From: Nitrospira sp.
GTDB taxonomy: Bacteria; Nitrospirota; Thermodesulfovibrionia; Thermodesulfovibrionales; Dissulfurispiraceae
Direction: 5' to 3'
NCBI GenBank assembly: GCA_002634385.1
Contig: NSJL01000034.1
Location: 1-38,193, forward strand
DNA: 38,193 nucleotides
Shown piece after piece: positions 7,963 through 16,920 of this stretch. The notes beneath the pieces were generated by a model. The model saw only the letters and a program-made list of their open reading frames with translations. It was not told the origin of the DNA and did no database searches. The position numbers were made by a program, and so were the translations under genes. Positions within the stretch are counted from its first letter, which is position 1. Every line of letters begins with the position of its first letter.

Positions 7963-10633
7963 TGCTCCTCCCCTGGTGCAGTGAAATGCTCATTTCTCTG
8001 AAATACTCCTCAAGTTCCCTGAGTTCGTGCATCAATGTTCTCAGGGCATCGAGACCCTGGTCCAGCCTGCCGGATGCCCCGGCGGTTTCGAGCTTCTGTG
8101 CGGCGGAAGCGAGCCCCAGTGCGGTAAGATTGGCGGCTCCCCCTTTGATGGAGTGAGCTTTCATGACGAGGGTGCCGGAGTCGGCCCCGAGCAGTGCCCT
8201 GGTAATGACGGGAATCTGCTCCCGGGTAAGGAAGAGGAACCTGCCGAGGAGAGAGAGGATGAAGTCCCTGTCTCCTTCGAACTCCTCCACCGCCCGCCGG
8301 AAGTCCATGGGAGGCATATCGTTGTCTTCTCTTTCCCCGGTGCCGTCCCCCGGGAGGCCCCCGCTGTCCTCCTGTCCGCCTCTCTCCGGTGCACTCCCTT
8401 TTGTCCAGGTATTCACCAGGGAGAGGAGGGACGCTTTGCGCAAAGGCTTTGTAATGTAATCATCCATTCCCTCCGTGATGCACTTTTCACGGTAATCGGC
8501 AAAGGCGTGGGCGGTCATGGCGATGATGGGGACGGAAGAGCCCGACCGTTCCTCCTGCGCGCGTATTTCCTTTGTGGCCATAAAACCGTCCATGAGGGGC
8601 ATCTGGATATCCATCAGGATGAGGTCATAGCGGTTCTTCCTGAAAAGCTCCACGGCCTCGATGCCGTTTTCCGCAACATCGACTTTGTATCCCGCCCTTA
8701 CCAGATAACGCAGTGCCACCCTCTGATTGGTAGGATAGTCCTCAGCGAGCAGAATATGCAGTCCGGAACAGGGCCTTTCCTCCGTTGCCGCCCCCGGAAT
8801 CTTTTCAAAACGGGGCGCATCCGGTGTCCCGGTCCCCTTGACGCCGGGCGGAAAGTTCCCGGGAAGCGCTGTCTCCCTTCCGAAAGAAACGGTAAAATGA
8901 AACGTGCTTCCCTTTCCGTACTCGCTCTCCACCCCGATCGTCCCGCCCATCAGGAGCACCAGCTGTTTGCAGATGGCAAGTCCCAGCCCTGTGCCGCCGT
9001 AGATGCGCGTGGTGGACGGATCAACCTGTGTGAAGCTCGAGAAGATGTCGGCCTGCTTCTCTTTCGGTATTCCTATCCCCGTATCCCTTACTTCGAAGCG
9101 GAGGCGCACAGCAGTATCGGATCTCTCCTCCACCGCCACAGAGACGCCGATGATCCCCTTTGAGGTGAATTTGGCGGCGTTGCTGATGAGGTTGACAATG
9201 ACCTGCCGCAGGCGTGCGGCATCGCCGGAGAGGTTTCCGGGAACGGCGCGGTCCACGGAGAGGAGGAAGTCGAGTCCTTTCTGGTGCACTTTCATTTTCT
9301 CGCTCTTCTCGATGGAGGCAAGAAGGGCATGGAGGTCGAAGGGGCTCTCCTCCAGGTCGATCTTCCCCGCCTCGATCTTGGAGAAGTCAAGAATACCGCT
9401 GATAAGACCCAGCAACGCGTTGGCCTCTACTTCGATGGACTCGAAGAACTCTCTCTGCTCATCGGTCAGGGGAGTATCCGAAAAAAGCTCCAGCATCCCG
9501 ATAATGCCGTTGAGGGGAGTACGTACCTCATGAGAGATATTGGCGAGGAAAGCGGATTTCTCCTTGCTGGCGGACTCTGCTTCCTCCTTGGCAAGGCGCA
9601 GTTTCTCTTCCGTCAGCTTACGCTCCCTGATCTCCCTCTGGAACTCCCCGTTGGTCTGCTCGAGCGTAGCGGTGCGTTCCCGTACCCGTGCTTCGAGGGT
9701 GTCGTGCGTTTTCCTGAGGGACTCTTCGGCGAGGGTGCGCTCGGCAATTTCCCGCTGCAGGTGTCTGTTGGCCTCGCTCAGTTGGGCGGTACGTGCTTCC
9801 ACCAGCTTCTCGAGGCGGACCCGGTAGACATCCAGTTCCTCCTCCCTCTGCTTGAGGTCGCGGAAAAGGAGCCGGTAGGGTCTTACGAGCCCGGTTTCAA
9901 TAATAGCCTTATAGAGAAAATAGAAAGAAAAGAGCTTGAGATAGTGGCCCGCCATATTGGAAAGGTCGTACACGCTTACATAGGAGGTGAAGGCGATTTC
10001 CGCAGCGATGCCCCCGCCGATGGACAGGAGCAGCCGCCGCAGCACCTGCCGGTCGAAGGCGGCACGGTGTTTCAGCAGCAGGAGCGCGGAGGCGGTAAAG
10101 AGAGCCACGATCACGTACTCGCCGGTTATCTTGAAGGAGGTGAGGCCTTTCCCTTCGATATAGCAGGAGGGAAAGTTTCTCCAGTAAAAGACAGAGAGGA
10201 GCAGAAGGACGCATACGGAAAAATAACTGAAAAGGACGACGCTCATCCGGTAGGGACGTTTGAGGGTGAGGGGGGAGAGGAGCAGGGAGAAACCCAGGAG
10301 GAAGCGGCTGATCATCCACAACTGGGTGGGGAGGTCGGCATCGTATCCCCTGAAGATATTCATTCCCTTATAGGCGAGCAGATGGAACAGGTCCAGTATC
10401 CCCACGAAAAGGTGGACGATCCCCAGGAAGAGGAGATACCTGTTGTCCATGAAGGTGCGTGAATTCCAGGCTAATATGAAGATACCGAAGGCTACCCCTC
10501 CGCAGAATATTTCGATGAGGGTATGGAAGAGAAGATAGCTGTACAGGCTGGAGGCGTAGAGGCCGCCCAGGAGGCCGGTCCATGCCAGGCCGGTGACGAC
10601 AGTCCCGGAAGAGAAAGAGTATCTTGCAATCAT
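7943..10633 (-). CDS. Hybrid sensor histidine kinase (MASE-type membrane sensor, HisKA, HATPase, REC, HPt)
   Basis: This 896-aa kinase has seven or eight hydrophobic helices (residues 10-250, MASE3-like) and a long coiled coil (255-355) with repeated LQREIAERT and FQREIRERK segments. HisKA has His368 in [13 protein letters not shown]. The HATPase has N-box LISNAAKF and [10 protein letters not shown] receiver carries Asp675 in [13 protein letters not shown], and a C-terminal HPt has His827 in [13 protein letters not shown]. All relay residues are intact. AAGGAGG precedes ATG 10633. The stimulus is unknown, but the membrane-embedded sensor lacks any large periplasmic domain, so it probably senses a membrane or small-molecule signal. 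It is coupled by overlap to the response regulator downstream. Confidence 0.95.
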   Translation of the reverse strand: MIARYSFSSGTVVTGLAWTGLLGGLYASSLYSYLLFHTLIEIFCGGVAFGIFILAWNSRTFMDNRYLLFLGIVHLFVGILDLFHLLAYKGMNIFRGYDADLPTQLWMISRFLLGFSLLLSPLTLKRPYRMSVVLFSYFSVCVLLLLSVFYWRNFPSCYIEGKGLTSFKITGEYVIVALFTASALLLLKHRAAFDRQVLRRLLLSIGGGIAAEIAFTSYVSVYDLSNMAGHYLKLFSFYFLYKAIIETGLVRPYRLLFRDLKQREEELDVYRVRLEKLVEARTAQLSEANRHLQREIAERTLAEESLRKTHDTLEARVRERTATLEQTNGEFQREIRERKLTEEKLRLAKEEAESASKEKSAFLANISHEVRTPLNGIIGMLELFSDTPLTDEQREFFESIEVEANALLGLISGILDFSKIEAGKIDLEESPFDLHALLASIEKSEKMKVHQKGLDFLLSVDRAVPGNLSGDAARLRQVIVNLISNAAKFTSKGIIGVSVAVEERSDTAVRLRFEVRDTGIGIPKEKQADIFSSFTQVDPSTTRIYGGTGLGLAICKQLVLLMGGTIGVESEYGKGSTFHFTVSFGRETALPGNFPPGVKGTGTPDAPRFEKIPGAATEERPCSGLHILLAEDYPTNQRVALRYLVRAGYKVDVAENGIEAVELFRKNRYDLILMDIQMPLMDGFMATKEIRAQEERSGSSVPIIAMTAHAFADYREKCITEGMDDYITKPLRKASLLSLVNTWTKGSAPERGGQEDSGGLPGDGTGEREDNDMPPMDFRRAVEEFEGDRDFILSLLGRFLFLTREQIPVITRALLGADSGTLVMKAHSIKGGAANLTALGLASAAQKLETAGASGRLDQGLDALRTLMHELRELEEYFREMSISLHQGRSNEDTDR

Positions 10634-11091
10634 CGGCGCCTCCTTCTTTCTTTCCCGCGATACCGAAGTTTTCTGCCTGTTCTGCTCAACAACGGCGGCG
10701 CGAGAAATAGAACTAAAATAGTCCTGATTGCGAAAGTATAGCAGATTTCAGGGAGTTGCTGCAGAAAAAGTAAATGGCCTTGCTATCCGGGAGAGTACCG
10801 GTACCGCTCTGCCGGATCTTCCCGGCGGATACCTCTCTTCTTGTCCGGGGATAAACGCATTATCATGCCCGGTGAGTGTGCATCCCTTGCGATTGCTTCG
10901 CTTCGCTTGCAATGACAGAGGGAAAAGAACTCGCAATGGCAGGGAAGTGATCCCTTTCTTCTGTCTCTCTTCTGTCTTTCTCTCTCCCTTTACCTCACCC
11001 TGTCTTTTGCGGAGCGGTTCGGCAGGAAAGGAGCCGGGTATGATACAATAGGCCATTTTCCGCTCCGGCGCCTTCCGGGGCGCAGGGGGTT
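10634..11091. other. Intergenic stretch with dispersed repeat and CT-rich tract
   Basis: No supported gene is seen in about 458 bases. The stretch contains the divergent promoters of the hybrid kinase and the muramidase-like gene, a palindromic repeat at 10888-10917, and a strongly CT-biased tract at 10950-11010. That tract (repeated TTCTGTCT, then CCTTTACCTCACCCTGTC) resembles the tract upstream of dnaK. The short open frames here have no ribosome binding sites. Confidence 0.5.
10888..10917 (+). repeat. Dispersed palindromic repeat (TTGCGATTGCTTCGCTTCGC family)
   Basis: The element opens with TTGC, closes with GCAA and is followed by TGACA. Its core GATTGCTTCGCTTCGCT is identical to the inverse of 211-227. 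Such elements are widespread non-coding repeats, and their function here is unknown. Confidence 0.5.
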
Positions 11092-11850
11092 ATGATGATA
11101 TCCCGTAAAGACGCAGAAAGTATAAGCCCGAAGATCCGGGAGGATATGCGTCCCGGCAGAGAGGCTTCCGGAAAGAGTCGGACATCCCCCGGCGGGAGCC
11201 TTTTCGAGCAGCTCCTGACAGCCTCCTCCGGGAAAGTCCAGGGAGAGGGCAACGGTTTCGTAAGGGGCTTGCTTTCCGCTCCCTTCCCCGTTCCCCCTCA
11301 TCCGTCAGCTGAAGGAGGCGAGGATACGCGGTTCAGGGAGAGCCTTGCCGTGGTCCTCAAGCACGAGGGGAGCGCCTATGTACGGCGTGACGGCGGGAGA
11401 GAGTCTTCCCGGTTCGGAATCCTGCAATCAACGGCAAGGGAATACGGATACCGCGGGGAAGTCAGGCATCTGACCCGGGCGGAAGCGGAATCCATCTACC
11501 GGAAGATATGGGACAAGTCAGGGGCCGCATCCCTTCCCCCTCCGTTGAGCATGGTTCACTTCGACACGTATGTAAACAGTCCGGCAGCCGCCCGGAAGCT
11601 CCTCGACAGGTCGGGGGGAGATGTAAATGCCTATCTCGGATTGAGGGCGCAACGCTACCGTCGCCTGGCGGAATTGAGGCCCCAAAGGTATGCCCGGTAT
11701 CTGAAGGGGTGGATGAACAGGATTGCGAGTCTCAGGGACCTGGCCTCCGGCCGCATTCCCGGGCACCCTTCCTCCGGTCAGGCCCCTCCGAAGGGGATTG
11801 CGTCGGCCGGCAGCACTCCGGAAGGCACTTTGGGAGAAAACACGGCGTAA
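11092..11850 (+). CDS. GH108-like N-acetylmuramidase / peptidoglycan hydrolase
   Basis: This 252-aa protein has a central domain (about 80-200) resembling glycoside hydrolase family 108. It contains ESLAVVLKHEGSAYVRRDGG, where the Glu of HEG (residue 92) is the expected catalytic acid. It also has SSRFGILQSTAREYG, the RAEAESIYRKIWDKSGAASL segment, MVHFDTYVNSPAAARKLL and YLGLRAQRY. Such enzymes cleave glycan strands and occur in phage, secretion and envelope-remodelling systems. No signal peptide or membrane helix is visible, and the first 80 residues are low-complexity. The C-terminal 40 residues are Pro/Gly/Ser-rich. Two ATGs are adjacent (11092, 11095) and the ribosome site (CAGGGGG) is weak. 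No holin or phage genes are nearby. Confidence 0.72.
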   Translation: MMISRKDAESISPKIREDMRPGREASGKSRTSPGGSLFEQLLTASSGKVQGEGNGFVRGLLSAPFPVPPHPSAEGGEDTRFRESLAVVLKHEGSAYVRRDGGRESSRFGILQSTAREYGYRGEVRHLTRAEAESIYRKIWDKSGAASLPPPLSMVHFDTYVNSPAAARKLLDRSGGDVNAYLGLRAQRYRRLAELRPQRYARYLKGWMNRIASLRDLASGRIPGHPSSGQAPPKGIASAGSTPEGTLGENTA

Positions 11851-12017
11851 CCGCCACTCTTTCCCTGGAACGATACAAAGAGCCCGCCTGGTATTTCCCG
11901 GTATCCCGCCCTGCCGGTCTGCACGCGGCGTGCATGCCATTTTTGTCCAGAAACCGCTTGTCAGGTTACTGAAACAGTGATATGATTTCATATAAATATC
12001 ACTGCTGGAGGTATACG

Positions 12018-12317
12018 ATGAATGTACACGAAAAAATCTCGAAGGTCGCCCGGGAGCTCTATGAGAAGAGCGGAAGGATCGAAGGGCGTGACCTCGAGAA
12101 CTGGCTTGAGGCGGAAAGGATCGTGATGGACGGCGATGGAGGCGAAAGGAGCGGAGAGGAGAGCGGGAACGGGAAGGAAAAGAAGACCGCGGCGAAGAAG
12201 AGTACCCGGAAGACCGCGGCGAAAGCGGAGACAAAGAGCAGGGCAAAATCCGGAAAGACCGCTGCTGCAGGCGCAAAGAGGACGACCAGAACGACGAGGA
12301 CGAAAAAAACGGAATAG
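12018..12317 (+). CDS. DUF2934 protein with Lys/Ala-rich (histone H1-like) tail
   Basis: This 99-aa protein has two parts. Residues 1-36 match the DUF2934 pattern (ISKVARELYEKSGRIEGRDL then ENWLEAERIV), a short helical unit of unknown function. Residues 45-99 are an extremely basic, low-complexity Lys/Ala/Thr/Arg tail (KKTAAKKSTRKTAAKAETKS) like that of histone H1 or AlgP, which suggests nucleic-acid binding. GGAGG lies 7 bases before ATG 12018. An upstream in-frame start at 11982 has no ribosome site. The stop is 3 bases before the GTG of the AmrS-like gene, so the two are translationally coupled. Confidence 0.82.
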   Translation: MNVHEKISKVARELYEKSGRIEGRDLENWLEAERIVMDGDGGERSGEESGNGKEKKTAAKKSTRKTAAKAETKSRAKSGKTAAAGAKRTTRTTRTKKTE

Positions 12318-12320
12318 CCG

Positions 12321-13331
12321 GTGAAGGAGGCAAGACTTTACGAGAAACTCGGTGACGGCAGAGTGAAGTGCTTCCTCTGCCCGCAGTATTGTTCCATTTC
12401 TCCCGGCAAGAGGGGAATATGTGCGGTACGGGAGAACAGGGAGGGCGTCCTCTACACGCTTGTGTACGGGAAAGTGGCGGCGCGGAACGTCGATCCCATC
12501 GAAAAGAAACCCCTCTTCCACTTTTATCCCGGCTCCCGCTCCTATTCCATCGCTACGGTGGGGTGCAATTTCAGGTGCATGCATTGCCAGAATTCCGGCA
12601 TTTCCCAGTACCCGAAGGAGCACCCCGATATCCCCGGAGAGAATATGACCCCGGAGCAGGTAGTGCAGGAGGCCGAACGCCTCGGGTGTACCAGCATCTC
12701 CTACACGTATACGGAGCCCACCATTTTTTTGGAGTTTGCGTATGAATGCGCCCGCCTCGCGCATCAGCGGGGGATCAGGAACGTCTTTGTCAGCAACGGA
12801 TATACGAGCCCCGATGCCGCCCGGCTCATCGCCCCGTATCTCGATGCGAACAATATCGACCTGAAGGGGAACGATGCCTTTTACCGGAAGATTGTGGGCG
12901 CGAAGCTGCAGCCGGTGCTCGATACCATACGCCTTATGAAGGAATTGGGGGTATGGGTCGAGGTCACCACCCTGATCATCCCCGACCATAACGATTCCGA
13001 CGAGTTCCTCACCTTTGCCGCCGAATTCCTGAAGTCGGTGGATCCCGCCATCCCGTGGCATGTCACCCAGTACTATCCCACATTCAAGCTGATCGACAAA
13101 CCGCGCACTCCCCTGAGCACCCTGCGGAGGGCCCGGGAGATCGGCGTAAAGACGGGGCTCAAATACGTATATGAAGGGAATGTGCCGGGGGAGGGGGGCG
13201 AGAATACCTGGTGTCCCTCCTGCAGGGCGCTGCTGATCGAGCGGAGGGGGGTTCAGCTCACCTCGCTCCGCATGCGGGATGGAAAGTGCCTGCAGTGCGG
13301 CGCGCCTATCGACGGACGGGGGATGCCGTAG
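12321..13331 (+). CDS. amrS: AmrS-type radical SAM enzyme (AmmeMemoRadiSam system)
   Basis: This 336-aa radical SAM protein has the cluster motif GCNFRCMHCQN (Cys 82, 86, 89). An extra N-terminal Cys set (KCFLCPQYC, then GICAVREN) precedes it and a C-terminal zinc-ribbon-like set (WCPSC, CLQCGAPI) follows it. This three-part architecture, with ARNVDPIEKKPLFHFYPGS and SYTYTEPTIFLEFA, is that of AmrS. AmrS is normally linked to Memo-like and AMMECR1 proteins, but neither partner is in the window. The start is GTG (12321), three bases after the DUF2934 gene. MKEARLYEKL matches the usual family N-terminus, so this non-ATG start is credible. The biochemical reaction is not established. Confidence 0.9.
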   Translation: MKEARLYEKLGDGRVKCFLCPQYCSISPGKRGICAVRENREGVLYTLVYGKVAARNVDPIEKKPLFHFYPGSRSYSIATVGCNFRCMHCQNSGISQYPKEHPDIPGENMTPEQVVQEAERLGCTSISYTYTEPTIFLEFAYECARLAHQRGIRNVFVSNGYTSPDAARLIAPYLDANNIDLKGNDAFYRKIVGAKLQPVLDTIRLMKELGVWVEVTTLIIPDHNDSDEFLTFAAEFLKSVDPAIPWHVTQYYPTFKLIDKPRTPLSTLRRAREIGVKTGLKYVYEGNVPGEGGENTWCPSCRALLIERRGVQLTSLRMRDGKCLQCGAPIDGRGMP

Positions 13332-13333
13332 TC

Positions 13334-13342
13334 TGCTATAAT
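13334..13342 (+). promoter_or_regulatory. Extended -10 promoter (TGcTATAAT) 6 bases before fumC
   Basis: TGCTATAAT is a consensus extended -10 element, followed by six bases (TCCACT) and the fumC ATG at 13349. No -35 is evident and no Shine-Dalgarno exists before the ATG. Transcription would start at the initiation codon itself, giving a leaderless mRNA. It lies at the very end of the amrS gene. Confidence 0.55.
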
Positions 13343-13348
13343 TCCACT

Positions 13349-14734
13349 ATGCCGGACGAATTCAGGATCGAGCGCGACAGCATCGGGGAGGTACGGGTTC
13401 CCGCCGAAGCCTACTGGGGAGCGCAGTCCCAGCGGGCCATCGAGAATTTTTCGGTAAGCGATCTGCGCTTTCCCTCCGTATTCATCCACTCCCTCGCCCT
13501 CATCAAATATGCTGCCGCCATCGTCAATGCGGACCTGGGCCTGCTGGAGGCCGGCCTCTCCTCCGCCATTGTCCGGGCATGCAGCGAGATTATGGAGGAA
13601 AAGCATGCAAATCAATTTCCCCTCGGCATCTACCAGACCGGCAGCGGCACCTCCACCAATATGAATGTGAACGAAGTGGCAGCCACGAGGGCCAACGAGA
13701 TCCTGACCGGGAAGAAGAGCACCACGTCCCCTGTTCATCCCAATGATCATGTGAACAAGGGACAGTCCTCCAACGATGTCATCCCCTCCTGTATCCGTAT
13801 TGCGGCGTACCGTGAAGCGCGGGACCGGCTTCTTCCGTCGCTGCGGCATTTGCATGAGACAGTGGTGCGGAAACAGCATGAATATAAGGAGGTGGTGAAG
13901 ACCGGGCGGACGCACCTCATGGATGCGGTGCCGGTGACCTTCGGGCAGGAGATGTCGGGATGGGCGACGCAGCTCCTGCTCGGAATCGAGAGGATCGAAG
14001 GGGTGCTCCCCCGGCTTGCGAAGCTTCCCCTGGGGGGCACGGCCGTGGGCACGGGAGTGAATACCCACCCCGAGTTCGGCGACAGGGTAATCCGCAGGAT
14101 CGGCGAAATCACGGGTTTTCCCTTTGTCCGGACCGAAAACCCCTTTGAGGCCCAGGCCTCCATGGATATCGCTGCCGAGCTTTCGGGGCAGCTGAAGACC
14201 GTGGCGGTGGGACTGATGAAAATCGCGAACGATATGCGCCTGATGAACAGCGGTCCCTACGCCGGCCTTGCCGAGATACTGCTTCCCGCCCTGCAGCCCG
14301 GGTCCTCCATCATGCCGGGAAAGGTCAACCCGGTGATCCCCGAGGCGGTAAGGATGGTCTGCGCCCGGGTCATGGGGAACGATACCACCATCACTGTCTC
14401 GTGCCTCTCCGGCGAGCTCGAGCTGAACACCATGCTCCCGGTGATCGGATATTCCCTCCTTGAATCCGTCGAGATCCTTTCCTCTGTCGCCCGGATATTC
14501 GCCGATAAGGCGGTTGCGGGCATGCGGGTGAACACGGAGCGTATCCGCGCGCAGCTCGACAGGAACCCCCTTATCGCCACCGCCCTTGCCCCTGTCCTCG
14601 GGTATGAGAAGACCGCGGAGATCGTCAAAAAAGCTATTGCGGAGGACAGGAGGATACGCGATGTGGTCCTTGATACGGGCCTTCTTTCCGAAAAGGAGAT
14701 CGATGCCTTGCTCGATGTAAGGAAAATGGTGTAG
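13349..14734 (+). CDS. fumC: Class II fumarate hydratase
   Basis: This 461-aa enzyme interconverts fumarate and L-malate in the cytosol without an iron-sulfur cluster. It carries TGSGTSTNMNVNEV, HPNDHVNKGQSSND, GRTHLMDAVPVTFGQE and the fumarase/aspartase signature GSSIMPGKVNPV, with length normal for the family. GSSIMPGKVNP with the SSNDVIP context fits fumarase better than aspartase or argininosuccinate lyase. ATG 13349 is chosen because MPDEFRIERDSIGEVRVPAE is the classic N-terminus; the longer frame upstream overlaps amrS. There is no ribosome site, but a perfect extended -10 lies 6 bases before the ATG. Together with malic enzyme and sdhABCD nearby it forms a C4-dicarboxylate module. Confidence 0.96.
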   Translation: MPDEFRIERDSIGEVRVPAEAYWGAQSQRAIENFSVSDLRFPSVFIHSLALIKYAAAIVNADLGLLEAGLSSAIVRACSEIMEEKHANQFPLGIYQTGSGTSTNMNVNEVAATRANEILTGKKSTTSPVHPNDHVNKGQSSNDVIPSCIRIAAYREARDRLLPSLRHLHETVVRKQHEYKEVVKTGRTHLMDAVPVTFGQEMSGWATQLLLGIERIEGVLPRLAKLPLGGTAVGTGVNTHPEFGDRVIRRIGEITGFPFVRTENPFEAQASMDIAAELSGQLKTVAVGLMKIANDMRLMNSGPYAGLAEILLPALQPGSSIMPGKVNPVIPEAVRMVCARVMGNDTTITVSCLSGELELNTMLPVIGYSLLESVEILSSVARIFADKAVAGMRVNTERIRAQLDRNPLIATALAPVLGYEKTAEIVKKAIAEDRRIRDVVLDTGLLSEKEIDALLDVRKMV

Positions 14735-14788
14735 CGGGAGAGAGGAAGATAATCACCACGACGTCAGAAGCAGCGGCAGGCGTGTTGA

Positions 14789-15838
14789 TTACTGGCTGAA
14801 GGTCCCGCTGCAGACGACCGCTGCAGGCGTAGTGCACCCGCTCCCTACCATCTCGGGGACCAGGGCTTTTATGGCCACGCTTCCGGCTCCCGCGAAATGG
14901 ACCCTGTCGGTCCTGTCCTGATCGGGAACGAGATCATCGCTCTGGTAATGAAGCCCCCATGAGGCGGTAGCGCTGTCCCAGAAACTGGCGCCCGTATTCA
15001 GCGTCGCAGAAGCGGAGGAGGGGGTGACCCCGAGGACGTAGTAGGAAAGGGATACGGGAGTGGTCAGCTCATTGTAGGGTGCCGCTTCGGAGGAGCGGGA
15101 CCAGTCGGTGGTGCATTCCGCATACCGGCTGGTGACGACCACGAGGCCCGTATCCTCGTCCGTGGAGGACTCCAGGGTTGCGGTGCAGGAGAACATGAGG
15201 GTCGGCAGGGTGCATGACGACCCGTTCCCGGTGGTGTCCGCATCCGTGCAGGTGAAATCGCTGACGGCGGGCGTATCGGCTACCAGTTTCAGCTCCTTCA
15301 GGTAATCGATCTCTTTGCCGGCGACGATCAGTGTCGATGTGTTTCCGTTCAGATAATTTGCAAGATCCAGGGAACTGATGTCCGATTCGCTAAGGGAGCC
15401 CAGATCGTAGACCGCGGAGTCCCCCGATCCCGAGACGGGCGGCACGGACTGGTGGAAGACAGCCTTTATTTTTACTTCCTTCAGGGCATCCCCTCCGGAC
15501 AGGACTGCAGGGGTGATGGTCATTCCCTCCGTGACCTGGTTCCCGGGGACTGTCCCGACCTCCACCCCGCCGATCAACAGCGAGAGTTCTTCCCCCTCCG
15601 CATTGCTCAGGGTGAAATTCCCCTGGCCGCTGCTGACAGTGCAGTTTTCCCCCTGCATCCCTATCGTCTCTTTCACACAGACCTTCACGCCGTTGATCCA
15701 GCTTGCCTGCACCTGTCCGCTGACGGTGGACGACGCCCCCGTGTTCCCGGAGCCGCTCCCCTGGCCCCCGCCTCCTCCGCAGCCCGCAAGGACCGATACG
15801 AACGCCGCCACGCACAGACCGATAACAATACGGATCAC
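14789..15838 (-). CDS. Lipoprotein of unknown function
   Basis: This 349-aa protein starts at GTG 15838 with a lipoprotein signal (VIRIVIGLCVAAFVSVLAGC, lipobox LAGC), followed by a Gly/Ser-rich linker. GGGAGG lies 9 bases upstream. Residues about 40-110 have the look of a beta-sandwich carrier domain (SGQVQASWINGVKVCVKETI, then [19 protein letters not shown]). The rest is Ser/Thr-rich, low in charge and contains several Cys pairs that could form disulfides. I recognise no catalytic motif. It is probably anchored in the outer membrane and exposed to the periplasm or surface. It is transcribed alone from a clear sigma-70 promoter and is convergent with fumC. Confidence 0.8.
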   Translation of the reverse strand: MIRIVIGLCVAAFVSVLAGCGGGGGQGSGSGNTGASSTVSGQVQASWINGVKVCVKETIGMQGENCTVSSGQGNFTLSNAEGEELSLLIGGVEVGTVPGNQVTEGMTITPAVLSGGDALKEVKIKAVFHQSVPPVSGSGDSAVYDLGSLSESDISSLDLANYLNGNTSTLIVAGKEIDYLKELKLVADTPAVSDFTCTDADTTGNGSSCTLPTLMFSCTATLESSTDEDTGLVVVTSRYAECTTDWSRSSEAAPYNELTTPVSLSYYVLGVTPSSASATLNTGASFWDSATASWGLHYQSDDLVPDQDRTDRVHFAGAGSVAIKALVPEMVGSGCTTPAAVVCSGTFSQ

Positions 15839-15869
15839 TTTCCCATGCCTCCCGTAATAAGGTGGTACT

Positions 15870-15898
15870 ATAACATCATAGACACGCCGAATTGTCAA
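15870..15898 (-). promoter_or_regulatory. Sigma-70 promoter of the lipoprotein gene
   Basis: On the minus strand TTGACA (15893-15898) is followed by a 17-base spacer and TGTTAT (15870-15875). The start codon is about 32 bases further on. The -35 is a perfect match and the -10 matches four of six. Confidence 0.6.
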
Positions 15899-15947
15899 TG
15901 TGAAGGGAACGATGGGGTGTAATCAAAACGGGCAAGAAGAGACTCAC

Positions 15948-16486
15948 AGGAGGGGGAGGCGGCAGGGGGGAAGAGCTATTCTGAACAGGCATCCTCTGGT
16001 GAGGGGCCAGGGGGCACCCTCTTTTTTCTTTGCGAGTGAATTCCTCCCTGATCTCAGGGGATCTCCTCATTCCCCTCCCTCGAGGGGAGGGGAGAAAGGG
16101 GAGGGTGTCCTGTCCCCTCTGCTATTCCAGACACTCGCGGCAGACAAGAGGATACCCCCTGCCCTCGTCACACTCCCTTTCAGAATCTGTCACTCAGGGA
16201 GACAGCCGGAGCCCCTCTACTCCGTCACCCCGGAGAAAGTCAGAATCCTTCAAAGCCGTCACCCCGGCGAAAGCCGGGGTCCAGAGTCTTTGATCCGGAG
16301 TCTTTCGGAAAAGGACTGGATCCCGGCTCAGAGGATCCGCCGGGATGACGACAGAAGAAAAGAGAGGGGAGAGGGACCCCCTCTTTCTCTCTCTCCCAAA
16401 AGGAATGCATGTTTGATGGGCATGCATGATGAAGGAGAGGGGAGTCCTTGACAAGAATAAACCAGGGGACAGGGGGTGAGTGCTCC
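15948..16486 (+). repeat. Composite dispersed repeat, long copy
   Basis: Blocks shared in the same order with 24963-25201 are GGGGGAGGCGGCAGGGGGGA (one mismatch), CTGAACAGGCATCCTCTG (one mismatch), a CGTCACCCCGG...GATGACG palindromic unit, and GGGGGTGAGTGCTCC (16472-16486, identical). This copy is longer and contains extra sequence, including a near-palindrome around CTCGAG near 16080. It looks like a non-autonomous repeat family; no transposase or obvious target duplication is seen. Confidence 0.6.
16257..16350 (+). repeat. CGTCACCCCGGCGAAAGCCG palindromic repeat, copy 1
   Basis: The 94-base unit opens with CGTCACCCCGGCGAAAGCC and closes with CCGCCGGGATGACG, so its ends are inverted copies of each other. 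A CTGGATCCCGGCTCAGAG segment lies between. It matches 25036-25115 closely, but has about 14 extra bases from an internal duplication around CCAGAGTCTTTGATCCGGAG. This resembles a widespread class of intergenic palindromic elements. Confidence 0.7.
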
Positions 16487-16529
16487 CTCTCTCAGAGAGG
16501 GGAGGAGGGGAGTTCTGAGCGGACCTTAG

Positions 16530-16697
16530 CTCTTGTTCGTCTCCTCTCTTCGTGAAACGGAGTGGCCACCACAGTGCATGTTTGAGCGGAAGCGAGTTTG
16601 CGCTGTGGTAACGGAGTGAGCGGTAGAGAGGCAGAACAAGAGGTCGGGGAGTGAAGGACTTCACGACTCCCCTGACACGGAGAGTAGGAGTCAGGGG
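16530..16697 (+). repeat. Nested inverted repeats (structured non-coding element)
   Basis: An outer stem CTCTTGTTC (16530-16538) pairs with GAACAAGAG (16634-16642). An inner stem ACCACAG (16568-16574) pairs with CTGTGGT (16603-16609). Directly after, GGGGAGT (16646-16652) pairs with ACTCCCC (16666-16672), around a second palindrome GTGAAG-GA-CTTCAC. Then CCCCTGAC (16669-16676) pairs with GTCAGGGG (16690-16697). The last two hairpins share CCCC and are mutually exclusive. It could be a folded RNA, a palindromic mobile element, or both. Confidence 0.5.
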
Positions 16698-16920
16698 TGC
16701 CGCTACCCAGAGGATACGAGAATCAGAATCAACTATCCGCGAGGGAATACGGTGATCCTGTCGCATTGCAAGGGAAGGAATCCCCCTGCCCCTACCCTCG
16801 AAAGGGAAGCGCATTATAATGAGACGCAGAAATCTCTCGTGTGAGCGATGACTCCTTGCTGACTACCCCATACCGGAAGGTGCTTGCCCCCATTTTTGAT
16901 TGCAGCCGGAATGGTGGAAA

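Larger units (their letters stand above)
15899..16920. other. Gene-free kilobase of repeats and inverted repeats
   Basis: No supported gene lies in this interval. From 15948 to 16486 it is a mosaic repeat that recurs at 24963-25201. From 16487 to 16700 it holds a series of nested inverted repeats. Between 16701 and 16920 I see only a TATAAT (16814-16819) with no -35, and a short GC-rich run ending CCCCCATTTTT near 16890. The open frames here are short, low-complexity and without ribosome sites. Confidence 0.6.

Noticed and set aside
9284..10462. 392-codon plus-strand frame opposite the hybrid kinase
   Set aside because: The composition (Gly/Glu/Pro-rich) is typical of antisense shadows. The minus-strand kinase has all its domains and motifs.
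15900..16451. 183-codon plus-strand frame in the repeat region
   Set aside because: It runs through the dispersed repeats, has no ribosome site and no homology.
16814..16895. Signal recognition particle or other known small RNA in the gene-free kilobase
   Set aside because: A TATAAT and a CCGGAAGG were seen, but the surrounding bases do not fold or match the SRP, 6S, tmRNA or RNase P RNA patterns I know.
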